From an uncultured Flavobacteriales bacterium (GTDB lineage Bacteria; Bacteroidota; Bacteroidia; Flavobacteriales_D; Sanyastnellaceae): a stretch of 10,873 nucleotides of DNA. Below the pieces are notes generated by a model. That model searched no databases, was not told where the DNA came from, and was given only the letters and a program-made list of their open reading frames with translations. This document shows positions 7,501-10,873 of the stretch, piece after piece. The stretch spans positions 1 to 10,873 of the forward strand of contig CALKHD010000016.1 of NCBI GenBank assembly GCA_938092195.1, in the 5' to 3' direction. Position 1 is the first letter of the stretch. Each line of letters opens with the position of its first letter. Position numbers and translations under genes: made by a program.

Positions 7501-8486
7501 CAATTGTCAATCATGAACTTGTATTCCACATCCCCAGCTGGAATGCAAACTGAGACGCTGTACGTGCCATCTCCGTCTGTATCCGACAAGGTGTTGTAGT
7601 CTTCTGCTCCGCACCATCCGCACCATGGACCGGTTACATGCACTGTTGAGAAGGTCTCTTCGGTGCAGGACATGTCCACATTGAACTCGGTTGGTGTGGT
7701 CAAGCAATTTCCATCGCAGTCAAAATTGGCGGCCGCAAACGTGCAAGTGCCGTTGTCTTGATCTGCACTGCTGTCATAGTTGCAAGCGGCTTGATCGGTG
7801 CAGCCTTCAGTTGCACACGCAGTCTGCGAAAATGAAAAGCTGCTTTCGATGAGCTCCGTTTGAACACCTCCTGGGAAAATCTGCAGGAAGAACTGTCCAC
7901 TGATTTCACCATCCGTGGTGACTTGAGCAATCAAAATGCGATTGTCATCACCTGCAATGCCGTTGGTGCTGCTGGGCAGAATGTACCACCCCCCACCAAT
8001 GGGAGAGCTAATGTCAATGTTTCCTCCAGCCGTAAATGGCACTTCCCAAGACTCGATGTTCGGGTCCACGAGAACGGCAACATCGGTTTGACCCGCATTC
8101 ATGTCAGGTTGTTCATGGATGCCCACCGTTACCCAACTGTCATACTGGACTGACTCAAAGCCAGGCACGTCGTACAGCAGAGGGTTCACAGATCCAGCTG
8201 TGGTTCCCCCTAAGGCATCCTGATAAAAGGATGTAGTGGAGTTTAAAAAGAGTGGAGTATCGGAATCACCAATCGCTGCCGACAGGAAGTCAGCAGAGGA
8301 TGGAGTGGACAAATAGACCCTATAAGTGGTCTGTCCATCCACCACATCAGTGGCGAAGGTCTCCACGGAAAGCGAGAAGCCAGCCGTGTCGCCTGTTGTT
8401 GTAAAACAGGCTGTTTGGGCGGTTACTGAGCCAAAAACGGTCATCAGTAAACAAGCGAGGGAGTACAGTTGAAAGCGCATGTTCAT
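1..8486 (-). CDS. Giant secreted multidomain repeat protein, adhesin-like (C-terminus beyond window)
   Basis: Open frame of 2828 full codons read from 8486 to the left edge, with no stop or frame change on full translation. Residues 1-23 form a signal peptide: short basic start (MNMRFQ), hydrophobic core (LACLLMTVFG), likely cleavage after VTA at residue 23. Domains in order: D190 copy 1 (33-222), GC repeat (228-248), three beta-sandwich modules (266-634), D190 copy 2 (670-851), four HYR-like repeats (852-1169), D190 copy 3 (1203-1382), cysteine array (1387-2072), D190 copy 4 (2079-2260), five HYR-like repeats (2301 onward). The start at 8486 is preferred because GGGGAG lies 9 nt upstream; in-frame ATGs at 8513 and 8480 are alternatives. 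No catalytic motif is visible. Such repeats are known from Bacteroidota surface proteins, often type IX secreted. An adhesion or matrix role is inference; the sorting domain would be off-window. Confidence 0.93.
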   Translation of the reverse strand, partial: MNMRFQLYSLACLLMTVFGSVTAQTACFTTTGDTAGFSLSVETFATDVVDGQTTYRVYLSTPSSADFLSAAIGDSDTPLFLNSTTSFYQDALGGTTAGSVNPLLYDVPGFESVQYDSWVTVGIHEQPDMNAGQTDVAVLVDPNIESWEVPFTAGGNIDISSPIGGGWYILPSSTNGIAGDDNRILIAQVTTDGEISGQFFLQIFPGGVQTELIESSFSFSQTACATEGCTDQAACNYDSSADQDNGTCTFAAANFDCDGNCLTTPTEFNVDMSCTEETFSTVHVTGPWCGWCGAEDYNTLSDTDGDGTYSVSVCIPAGDVEYKFMIDNWASQENLADDMADGGTCAPVTDYSSYANRVTTSGSTTSDTYGSCLTCAEQLALQTVTVSFAIDMSSSDYPNADYDNVVINGSWNGWNGWGVPLSDDDQDNVFTGSLDLDVNYGDFEFVVAVTGPADGYGGWGQTINAPTGGACSVGSPANYILTVGADDLSFAACAGLCDATCPTGTPGCVDQGASNYSSDATYDDGTCLYSMSFSLDLSQTDMTAQPHISGQFNGWNGTSNPMTDDNLDGVWEVTVEMLSGAQEYKFTANDWAMSESFDGSESCTTAPGEYVNRVTTVSASASLPTVCWNSCSECPQEGCTTESACNYTSLAGYDDGSCYFCCADLNSNVAGYGLEQEIVAWDGIPGMRTYRFYITTPNTDDVVSAVSGDSDVPTLLNTTTSFYQDPLGSAFPNGINPATYDAFPTVQYDSWVTIGIDQAPDLAANEAAVGFAEAESWITEFEAGQNLAIDGFFGGAWFSTANNANGLAGDDKKVLLAQLTTDGDLSGQFFVQVLPNGSADGLGELVTLSFGPYVDSEAPSFVDFPADVTVGCDDPLPTADVQASDACSDWTVTMEEAASGDACLTTVVRTYTATDGSGNSISTSWTISVVDDAAPSFDGPADFTANCGDDLSPASAGEVSNASDCSSFDVTYNDVDMFNTDPCIGQMIARTWRATDECGNEAIDIQIITVMDAAAPAIVAVPADTTISCDASVPASEIQATDDCGSVTTSQSDATTEGECAGESTILRTFVAVDPCGNSTEYVQTISVVDTVAPVFTSVPADLTVSVYDDMPSEEAVATDNCSSATVLSSDQTDGSANDYAVVTRTFTAVDACGNASTATQTITVLELLGCTDALACNFNDAATADDGSCDFCSCNGVYPPTGPYNLEVETVEGGIDGQTTYQVYVTLQNATDFVSAVTGDSEYPSFVRTSTSFYQNPLGSANAHGINPLLYSSFPDLQYDSWVTIGLTGSADLAQGEGEVTVVEGESWVASFEDGNNIELGGEFGGGWFSLNGSANGQAGDDLRVLVGQFTTDGVFSGQLYVQVFPEGDGENMVFQTMRWGEPQCGCQLEDACNYDATTAYTDNENCLYPADLYGASHFDCDGVCLNDSDEDGVCDEDEVPGCTDETGCNYSSLATDDDGSCTYPDYGYLCDGSCISDEDFDGICDLNEVQGCNLDNACNYDPAATENDGSCTFDCYGCTTEAAANYDADALLDDGSCLFGGCTDSGASNYSADADFNNGSCIYLGCTNPIACNYTVGANQDDGSCDLVSCGGCTNEIACNYDAEALLNDGSCEFFSCRGCTDSSAFNYADDSTVTVDDGSCIYGGCNDDSAANYDGTVDFNDGSCEYQGCTDNTACNFDLNANVSDGSCEFTSCAGCMITFACNYDPEATLQDDSQCDFYACCGDPAADNYEDGVADFLTYGCIYGGSAPSIQLTGCDLSFACNYGDPDNDCEYNSCSGCTEPGACNYDADATIPVTCLYPEDIYGTDTVDCDGNCNNDVNENGQCDENEVSGCANPLACNYSDDATLDDGSCDTVSCSGCTDASACNYDASASVNDGSCDYAACFGCTDSEACNYDETASNDDGGCAYPASSFVDCNGDCLNDGNNNGICDEQETLGCTDVNACNFDSDATFSDGNCEYTTCTGCTTSSACNYDAAASINDGSCEFTSCTGCTTSSACNYDADATSDDGSCTYPEPEYDCDGNCLVDSDGDGICDAFDGNYDGCMDALACNYDAFADSDDGSCDFCSCSGFTSDLPGYGVEIEEYATNGVPGYTTYRVYITTPNTTDQVSAVTGVTSNPLFLETTGDFYQHPNGGVFPNGINPVLFDFFAGIEFDSWVTIGIDGPPSSADGEGNVQGLPEPEPWSSVFESGNGFMIDDVIGSGWFVNPDVTNGIAGDDNKVLLAQLTTNGELTGEFYVQVFPEGDNINQERVTLTFGGSQCGCTDITACNFSPSAIIDDESCYYPQFGYDCGDLCLFDDEAPQFTETPEDTDVSCSADITVVMPAATDNCDQDLTFSYTDEIMDGPCGETYDILRSYIVTDDFGLADTVSHVIHVVDDQAPVFTNVPADGTIECGEDLPDTQPIAVDNCNGVTITHSDEMVTESCGGTGTLVRTWSAEDACGNVSTATTTYTIEDNQSPEISDMPADTTLSCSDDYSFPMPASSDACSEVELTEEVSFQDGACANSYTMIRTFTAIDACGNFSQSVQAVTFIDNTAPTFAGVPADLTLECGDALPEHEVSATDDCEGSVAVSISDVENTLSDCAYEVVRTFTATDACGNSSSDQWTITYEDTTAPSFTAPSDVTLDCSADTTPAGSGDVTDASDACDASPVVTYSDVISGGQYSLDGMTADIRVELRLNNLSSFPRVLEVIGAPIGAGAELDLDDEVSNPFNLRGAVGVDMSGSSLDLSVLDVIGSESYDFIEVRISNLTGAGIVGASLDVQNLFIDNDAVEFSQSTTDEEVIFTWSEVGGAMLSIQEGGTASATVLNADNCLANNVITRTWTVT
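1632..1694 (-). repeat. GC repeat after D190 copy 4
   Basis: Residues 2265-2285 have the form GCTD-x-TACNFSPSA...DDESC, with Glu in place of the usual Gly before the final Ser-Cys. It is followed by a short Y-D-C-G-D-L-C segment and then HYR-like array 2. Confidence 0.85.
1707..2252 (-). repeat. D190 domain, copy 4 of 4
   Basis: Residues 2079-2260. Landmarks are TTYRVYITTPNT, GDFYQ (SFYQ in the others), FPNGINPVLF, EFDSWVTIGID, GSGWF, GIAGDD, LLAQLTTNG, TGEFYVQVFPEGD and a final TLTFG. Closest by eye to copy 2. It is followed within four residues by a GC repeat. Confidence 0.85.
2271..4328 (-). repeat. Cysteine-rich array of about 21 GC repeats with calcium-loop linkers
   Basis: Residues 1387-2072. 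The unit is about 21-27 residues: GC-(T/N/D)-x-x-x-AC-N-(Y/F)-x-x-x-A-x-x-x-D-G-S-C, usually followed by E-F-x-S-C or a short aromatic linker. I count 21 units, one of them degenerate (about 3246-3317). Five units (ending near 4161, 4012, 2985, 2669 and 2344) are extended by a D-C-D-G-x-C...D-x-(D/N)-x-(D/N)-G-x-C-D-x-x-E segment that resembles thrombospondin type-3 or EF-hand-like calcium loops. Several units lose the second cysteine (ASNY, AANY, AFNY). This array type is widespread in marine Bacteroidota proteins; its exact function is not established to my knowledge. Calcium binding is inferred from the acidic loop pattern. Confidence 0.9.
2488..2650 (-). repeat. Recent 81-bp tandem duplication inside the cysteine array
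   Basis: The 20-base stretch at 2488-2507 recurs exactly at 2569-2588, a shift of 81 bp or 27 residues. It encodes identical GCTTSSACNYDA starts in adjacent units. The downstream half of the two units differs, so the copies have begun to diverge. A further 17-base identity links 2512-2528 with 3400-3416. Confidence 0.8.
4341..4880 (-). repeat. D190 domain, copy 3 of 4
   Basis: Residues 1203-1382. Landmarks are TTYQVYVT, TSFYQNPLG, GINPLLY, QYDSWVTIGL, GGGWFS, GQAGDD, FTTDG and SGQLYVQVFPEG. It ends in WGEPQCGC, which runs straight into the first unit of the cysteine array. Confidence 0.85.
4917..4979 (-). repeat. GC repeat preceding D190 copy 3
   Basis: Residues 1170-1190 have the form GCTD-x-LACNFNDA...DDGSC, followed by the linker DFCSC and then D190 copy 3. 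It closes HYR-like array 1. Confidence 0.85.
4980..5933 (-). repeat. HYR-like repeat array 1 (four repeats)
   Basis: Residues 852-1169. Repeat starts are near 5924, 5696, 5453 and 5219, giving units of 76-81 residues. Each opens with an A-P-x-(F/I) strand, then P-A-D-x-T, a D-x-C position and a final R-T-(F/Y)-x-A-x-D-x-C-G-N. This matches the HYR/Ig-like beta modules common in Bacteroidota surface proteins. A full unit has four cysteines (repeats 2 and 3). Repeat 1 has DGSGN in place of D-x-C-G-N and so lacks the fourth. Repeat 4 lacks the first (TVSVYDD) and third. Presumed function is as a rigid extracellular stalk with disulfides. Confidence 0.85.
5934..6479 (-). repeat. D190 domain, copy 2 of 4
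   Basis: Residues 670-851. It carries RTYRFYITTPNT, TTSFYQDPLG, FPNGINP, QYDSWVTIGID, GGAWF, GLAGDD, LLAQLTTDG and SGQFFVQV in the same order and spacing as the other copies. The domain contains no cysteine. Unlike copies 1, 3 and 4 it is followed directly by HYR-like repeats rather than by a GC repeat. Confidence 0.85.
6513..6575 (-). repeat. GC repeat preceding D190 copy 2
   Basis: Residues 638-658 have the form GCTT-x-SACNYTS...DDGSC, followed at once by the linker YFCC and D190 copy 2. The same arrangement (GC repeat, then F-C-x-C or F-C-C, then D190) precedes copies 3 and 4. Confidence 0.85.
6585..7691 (-). repeat. Three tandem beta-sandwich (E-set / carbohydrate-binding-like) modules
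   Basis: Residues 266-634. Module 1 (7362-7691) has FNVDM, then H-V-T-G-P-W, D-x-D-G-D-G-x-Y and V-E-Y-K-F-M-I-D-N-W. Module 2 (6984-7352) has VSFAIDM, then VINGSWNGWNGWG and a D-D-D-Q-D motif. Module 3 (6585-6896) has ISGQFNGWNG, D-D-N-L-D-G-V-W and QEYKFTANDW. The succession (V/I)-x-G-x-(F/W)-N-G-W, then D-x-D-x-D-G-x-(Y/W), then x-E-Y-K-F, resembles glycogen- or starch-binding modules (CBM20/CBM48-like) and other E-set domains. Modules 2 and 3 are separated by a GC repeat at 6906-6968. Carbohydrate binding is inferred from resemblance only; a purely structural role is possible. Confidence 0.65.
6906..6968 (-). repeat. GC repeat between beta-sandwich modules 2 and 3
   Basis: Residues 507-527 have the form GCVD-x-GASNYSSDA...DDGTC. 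The second cysteine of the unit (AC-NY in most copies) is Ser here (AS-NY), so this unit has only two cysteines, a variant also seen in several units of the main array. Confidence 0.8.
7743..7805 (-). repeat. Isolated GC repeat (21 residues) after D190 copy 1
   Basis: Residues 228-248, of the form GCTD-x-x-ACNYD...D-N-G-T-C. It is the same 21-residue unit that fills the main cysteine array. It is followed by a DCDGNC segment that leads into the first beta-sandwich module. Four such units lie singly between larger domains outside the array in addition to this one (6906-6968, 6513-6575, 4917-4979, 1632-1694), each exactly 63 bp. Confidence 0.85.
7821..8390 (-). repeat. D190 domain, copy 1 of 4 (protein repeat)
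   Basis: Residues 33-222 of the giant protein, directly after the signal peptide. Shared landmarks with the other three copies are a T-T-Y-R-V-Y strand, a TSFYQD motif, the invariant core YDSWVT(I/V)G, a GGGW(Y/F) motif, then G-D-D followed by TTDG, SGQFF and a final (V/I)FP strand. This copy is the most divergent: it reads TVGIHEQ where the others have TIG, and it has a longer middle. The pattern of alternating hydrophobics suggests an all-beta fold. I recognise no named family. Confidence 0.8.
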
Positions 8487-8495
8487 GCAGTTAAG

Positions 8496-8501
8496 CTCCC
8501 C
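8496..8501 (-). promoter_or_regulatory. Shine-Dalgarno-like GGGGAG for the giant gene
   Basis: GGGGAG on the minus strand sits 9 nt before the ATG at 8486. It would be 15 nt from the ATG at 8480 and downstream of the ATG at 8513. This spacing is the reason for choosing 8486. Many Bacteroidota genes lack such a site, so its presence is a modest clue only. Confidence 0.5.
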
Positions 8502-8508
8502 TAAGATA
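8501..8508 (-). promoter_or_regulatory. Possible -7 promoter element of the giant gene
   Basis: The minus strand reads TATCTTAG, one mismatch from the Bacteroidota TAnnTTTG element. A TTG (in AATTGC, upstream on the minus strand) lies about 23 nt away, at the long end of the accepted spacing. It would start transcription about 10 nt before the ATG at 8486 and would exclude the ATG at 8513. It overlaps the Shine-Dalgarno-like site at its edge. This is a weak call. Confidence 0.3.
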
Positions 8509-8522
8509 GTCATTTAAACGAC
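8509..8522. promoter_or_regulatory. Imperfect palindrome, possible operator
   Basis: GTCATTTAAACGAC matches its own reverse complement at 12 of 14 positions around a TTTAAA centre. It lies just upstream of the possible minus-strand -7 element, where a regulator of the giant gene could bind. A 14-bp near-palindrome can occur by chance in AT-rich DNA, so this is only a candidate. Confidence 0.25.
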
Positions 8523-8586
8523 AACTTATAGCAATTCATCGAAAGTTTTTGTTTTTTCATCGTCAATATTGCTTCAGTCACACGTC

Positions 8587-8619
8587 CTTCGACAGAGCGG
8601 AATCCGGCGGCTACCTTTG
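8587..8619 (+). promoter_or_regulatory. Bacteroidota-type promoter of ffh
   Basis: TACCTTTG at 8612-8619 is an exact match to the Bacteroidota housekeeping -7 consensus TAnnTTTG. The -33 region is weak (TTCGAC at 8587-8592, about 19 nt upstream). Transcription would begin around 8623-8628, at or just before the ffh ATG at 8628, so the mRNA would have almost no leader. The rest of 8487-8627 is AT-rich (with a T-rich stretch near 8546-8559) and shows no terminator hairpin or RNA gene that I can see. Confidence 0.65.
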
Positions 8620-8627
8620 CGGTCCTC

Positions 8628-9989
8628 ATGTTTGAAAATCTCAGCGACAGATTCGAGAAGGCATTCCAACGCTTGAAAGGTGAAGCCACCATTTCCGAAG
8701 CGAACATTGCCGATACGACCAAAGAAATCCGCAGGGCCTTGGTGGAGGCGGATGTGAATTACAGCGTAGCCAAGCGCTTTGCCAACCGCATCAAGGAGCA
8801 AGCCGTGGGCCAAGAGGTGTTGACTTCCGTCAAGCCGGGTCAACTGCTGGTCAAAATCACCCAGGAAGAGCTCGCGTCTTTCATGGGGGGACAGCACACC
8901 GAACTCAACATCAAGGGCAAGCCTGGCATCATTCTGATGAGTGGCCTTCAGGGATCGGGTAAAACCACCCATACAGCCAAGCTCGCCTTGTACCTGCGAA
9001 CCAAACTGGGAAAGAGACCATTGTTGGTGGCCTGCGATGTCTACCGGCCTGCAGCCATTGATCAGCTCGAGGTGATGGGCAAGCGGGTTGGCGTAGATGT
9101 CTTCACCAAAAGAGACGAAAAGGACCCTGTGCTCATTGCAGAGGCGGCCATGCGTCATGCCAGAAGCCACGGCAATGATGTGGTGATCGTCGATACGGCC
9201 GGACGATTGGCTGTGGACGAAGCCATGATGGATGAGATCGACCGAATCAAGAGGTCCATTCAACCCACCGAGACCCTTTTTGTGGTCGATGCCATGACCG
9301 GTCAAGACGCCGTTCAAACCGCCAAGGCATTCCATGAGCGCATCGCCTTTGATGGTGTGATTATGACCAAGATGGACGGTGACACCCGCGGCGGTGCTGC
9401 GCTTTCCATCCGAGAAGAGACAGGCAAGCCCATCAAATACATTGGAACAGGTGAAAAGCCCGAAGCTTTAGAGCCTTTCCACCCAGAACGCATGGCCCAG
9501 AGGATTCTGGGTATGGGCGATGTGGTCACCTTGGTCGAAAAAGCCCAAGAGCAATTCGACGAAGAGCAAGCCCAAAAGCTCCAGAAGAAAATCCGCAAGA
9601 ACAGCTTCGATTTTGAGGACTTTTTGGAGCAGGTTCAGCAGATTAAGAAAATGGGCAATGTCAAGGACCTGCTGGCCATGGTTCCTGGCATGGGTAAGGC
9701 CTTGCGAGACGTGGACATTGATGATGATGCCTTCAAGCACATTGAAGCGATTATTCGTTCGATGACCCCCCATGAAAGGCAGAACCCCGACTCTTTAAAT
9801 GGCAGCCGCAAAACCCGTATTGCCAAAGGAAGCGGCACGTCAGTTCAGGAGATCAACCAACTCGTTAAGCAGTTTGGCGAAATGAAGAAGATGATGAAAA
9901 TGATGAGCGGCTCTGGTGGCAAGCGCCGTGGTTTGGGCAGCATGATGGGCCGCGGGTCTGCCATGAAAGGTCCCCACATGTCACGCTGA
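8628..9989 (+). CDS. ffh: Signal recognition particle protein Ffh (SRP54 GTPase)
   Basis: Ffh binds 4.5S/SRP RNA and signal sequences of nascent membrane proteins and delivers ribosomes to the FtsY receptor in a GTP-dependent way. The 453-residue product is complete and of normal family length. Visible parts: N domain (1-90) with the ALVEADVN helix; G domain with P-loop GLQGSGKTT (106-114), DVYRPAA (137-143), DTAGR (189-193) and TKMDGD (247-252); methionine-rich M domain (about 325-453) with the RNA-binding SRKTRIAKGSGT (393-404) and a KKMMKMM run (420-426). The tail is basic and ends GPHMSR. No Shine-Dalgarno is visible; the start follows an exact Bacteroidota -7 element by 8 nt. It is divergent from the giant gene and 11 bp ahead of folD, so probably cotranscribed with it. 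Confidence 0.98.
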   Translation: MFENLSDRFEKAFQRLKGEATISEANIADTTKEIRRALVEADVNYSVAKRFANRIKEQAVGQEVLTSVKPGQLLVKITQEELASFMGGQHTELNIKGKPGIILMSGLQGSGKTTHTAKLALYLRTKLGKRPLLVACDVYRPAAIDQLEVMGKRVGVDVFTKRDEKDPVLIAEAAMRHARSHGNDVVIVDTAGRLAVDEAMMDEIDRIKRSIQPTETLFVVDAMTGQDAVQTAKAFHERIAFDGVIMTKMDGDTRGGAALSIREETGKPIKYIGTGEKPEALEPFHPERMAQRILGMGDVVTLVEKAQEQFDEEQAQKLQKKIRKNSFDFEDFLEQVQQIKKMGNVKDLLAMVPGMGKALRDVDIDDDAFKHIEAIIRSMTPHERQNPDSLNGSRKTRIAKGSGTSVQEINQLVKQFGEMKKMMKMMSGSGGKRRGLGSMMGRGSAMKGPHMSR

Positions 9990-10000
9990 CCCCCCTTTGA

Positions 10001-10873
10001 ATGGAAACCACTGGCATCCTTGACGGCAAAGGCCTCTCCGAGCAAATCAAAGAAGAAGTCGCCCAAGAAGTCACCGCTTGGGTCAACCAAGGCCACCGTC
10101 CCCCACATCTCGCTGCTGTCCTCGTCGGTGAAGACGGTGCAAGCAAGACTTATGTCGACCACAAAGTGCGCAGCTGCGCCCGCGTGGGGTTTGAAAGCAC
10201 CCTGATTGTGAGGCCTGCAGACATAGAGCAATCGGAATTGCTCGAGATTGTCCACGGTTTGAACGAAAACCCAGACATCGATGGGTTCATTGTCCAGCTC
10301 CCCCTCCCCGACCACCTCGATGCCCAAGCCGTCACCGAAGCCATTGCTCCGCATAAGGATGTCGATGGTTTCCATCCCGTCAACATGGGCAATCTGGCCT
10401 TGGGTTTGCCGGGCTTTGTTTCAGCCACCCCGGCGGGCATCATGACCTTGCTTGAGCGCAACGGCGTCCCCACCGAGGGCAAACATGCCGTGGTCATTGG
10501 CCGCTCCAGCATCGTAGGCACCCCCATGTCACTGCTGCTCAGCAGAAGCGGTCAACCTGGGAATTGCACGGTCACCTTGTGCCACAGCCGCACCCAAAAT
10601 TTAAAAGACCACTGCTTGCGTGCCGATATTTTGGTGGCTGCCGTGGGTCGTCCTGGAATGGTCACAGCAGACATGGTCAAAGAAGGTGCCGTGGTGGTGG
10701 ACGTGGGCATCACACGCGTGGAAGACCCCACAGCCAAACGAGGATACCGGCTGCGAGGAGATGTTGCCTACGACGAAGTAGCGGGCAAGTGCAGCTGGAT
10801 CACCCCGGTCCCCGGAGGTGTTGGGCCCATGACCATTGTGAGCCTTCTCAGAAATACGCTTTTGGCCGCGAAG
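10001..10873 (+). CDS. folD: Bifunctional 5,10-methylene-THF dehydrogenase / methenyl-THF cyclohydrolase FolD (3' end beyond window)
   Basis: FolD is a cytoplasmic enzyme that interconverts 5,10-methylene-, 5,10-methenyl- and 10-formyl-tetrahydrofolate, supplying one-carbon units for purines and formyl-Met. The frame is open for 291 codons to the right edge, so only a few C-terminal residues are likely missing (the family is about 280-300). Visible motifs: GASKTYVDHK with the active-site Tyr51 and Lys55; FIVQLPLP with Gln99; KDVDGFHPVN with Asp122; SATPAGI (141-147), where many homologues have P-C-T-P-x-G; the Rossmann-like VVIGRSSIVGTPM (164-176); and the signature PVPGGVGPMT (269-278). ATG 10001 lies 11 bp after the ffh stop with no terminator between, so an operon is likely. 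The spacer has no clear ribosome binding site. Confidence 0.97.
   Translation, partial: METTGILDGKGLSEQIKEEVAQEVTAWVNQGHRPPHLAAVLVGEDGASKTYVDHKVRSCARVGFESTLIVRPADIEQSELLEIVHGLNENPDIDGFIVQLPLPDHLDAQAVTEAIAPHKDVDGFHPVNMGNLALGLPGFVSATPAGIMTLLERNGVPTEGKHAVVIGRSSIVGTPMSLLLSRSGQPGNCTVTLCHSRTQNLKDHCLRADILVAAVGRPGMVTADMVKEGAVVVDVGITRVEDPTAKRGYRLRGDVAYDEVAGKCSWITPVPGGVGPMTIVSLLRNTLLAAK

Noticed and set aside
7607..7632. PWCGWCG motif reminiscent of a thioredoxin W-C-x-x-C active site
   Set aside because: It sits in a strand-loop position of a beta-sandwich module, aligned with the NGWNG loop of the next modules, with no thioredoxin-fold context; a structural disulfide or loop variant is more likely.
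1..8486. Possible frameshift or pseudogene, because only short complete ORFs appear in this region
   Set aside because: Translation of the minus-strand frame from 8486 to the left edge is continuous, and repeat signatures at both ends and the middle keep the same frame. No complete ORF is seen simply because the stop is outside the window.
8574..9335. 253-residue open frame on the minus strand, antisense to ffh
   Set aside because: It lies almost wholly inside the unmistakable ffh gene in an opposing frame. It has no recognisable motif and is explained by ffh codon composition.
9990..10000. Possible promoter or terminator between ffh and folD
   Set aside because: The spacer is only 11 bp (a C-run and TTTGA) with no hairpin or promoter element; cotranscription is simpler.

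Overview
The window looks like a chromosomal segment of a Bacteroidota bacterium, most likely a marine Flavobacteriales-type lineage. The grounds are: (1) a giant secreted protein built from the cysteine repeat GC-T-D-x-x-A-C-N-Y-D...D-D-G-S-C, HYR-like repeats and calcium-loop linkers, a mix typical of gliding or marine Bacteroidota; (2) a textbook Bacteroidota -7 promoter element (TAnnTTTG) directly in front of ffh; (3) an ffh-folD gene pair. Base composition looks moderately GC-rich for that group. The species cannot be fixed from the sequence.

Layout. About 78% of the window (1-8486, minus strand) is one uninterrupted reading frame of at least 2828 codons. It starts at 8486 with a signal peptide and leaves the window at the left edge still open. 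Because it has no stop inside the window it is easily overlooked, and the many short ORFs across this region are its shadows. I translated it end to end and found no stop or frame break. From the N-terminus: signal peptide; a ~190-residue domain (D190, copy 1 of 4); a GC repeat; three beta-sandwich, carbohydrate-binding-like modules; D190 copy 2; four HYR-like repeats; a GC repeat; D190 copy 3; an array of about 21 GC repeats with five calcium-loop linkers; D190 copy 4; a GC repeat; and at least five HYR-like repeats, the last one split by an inserted domain of about 150 residues.

A 141-bp intergenic region (8487-8627) separates this gene from two divergent housekeeping genes on the plus strand. 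These are ffh (8628-9989, complete, 453 aa, the signal recognition particle GTPase) and, 11 bp downstream, folD (10001 to the right edge, 291 codons, missing only the extreme C-terminus). ffh and folD probably form one transcription unit.

How the genes relate: ffh and folD are core functions (membrane targeting of nascent proteins, and one-carbon folate metabolism) with no evident functional link to the giant gene. The giant protein is most plausibly an exported or cell-surface adhesin-like or matrix protein. Export by the type IX secretion system is expected from its family, but the sorting domain that would prove it lies beyond the left edge. The most interesting material is inside this protein: the four-copy domain I cannot assign to a named family, its fixed pairing with GC repeats, and the interrupted HYR repeat.
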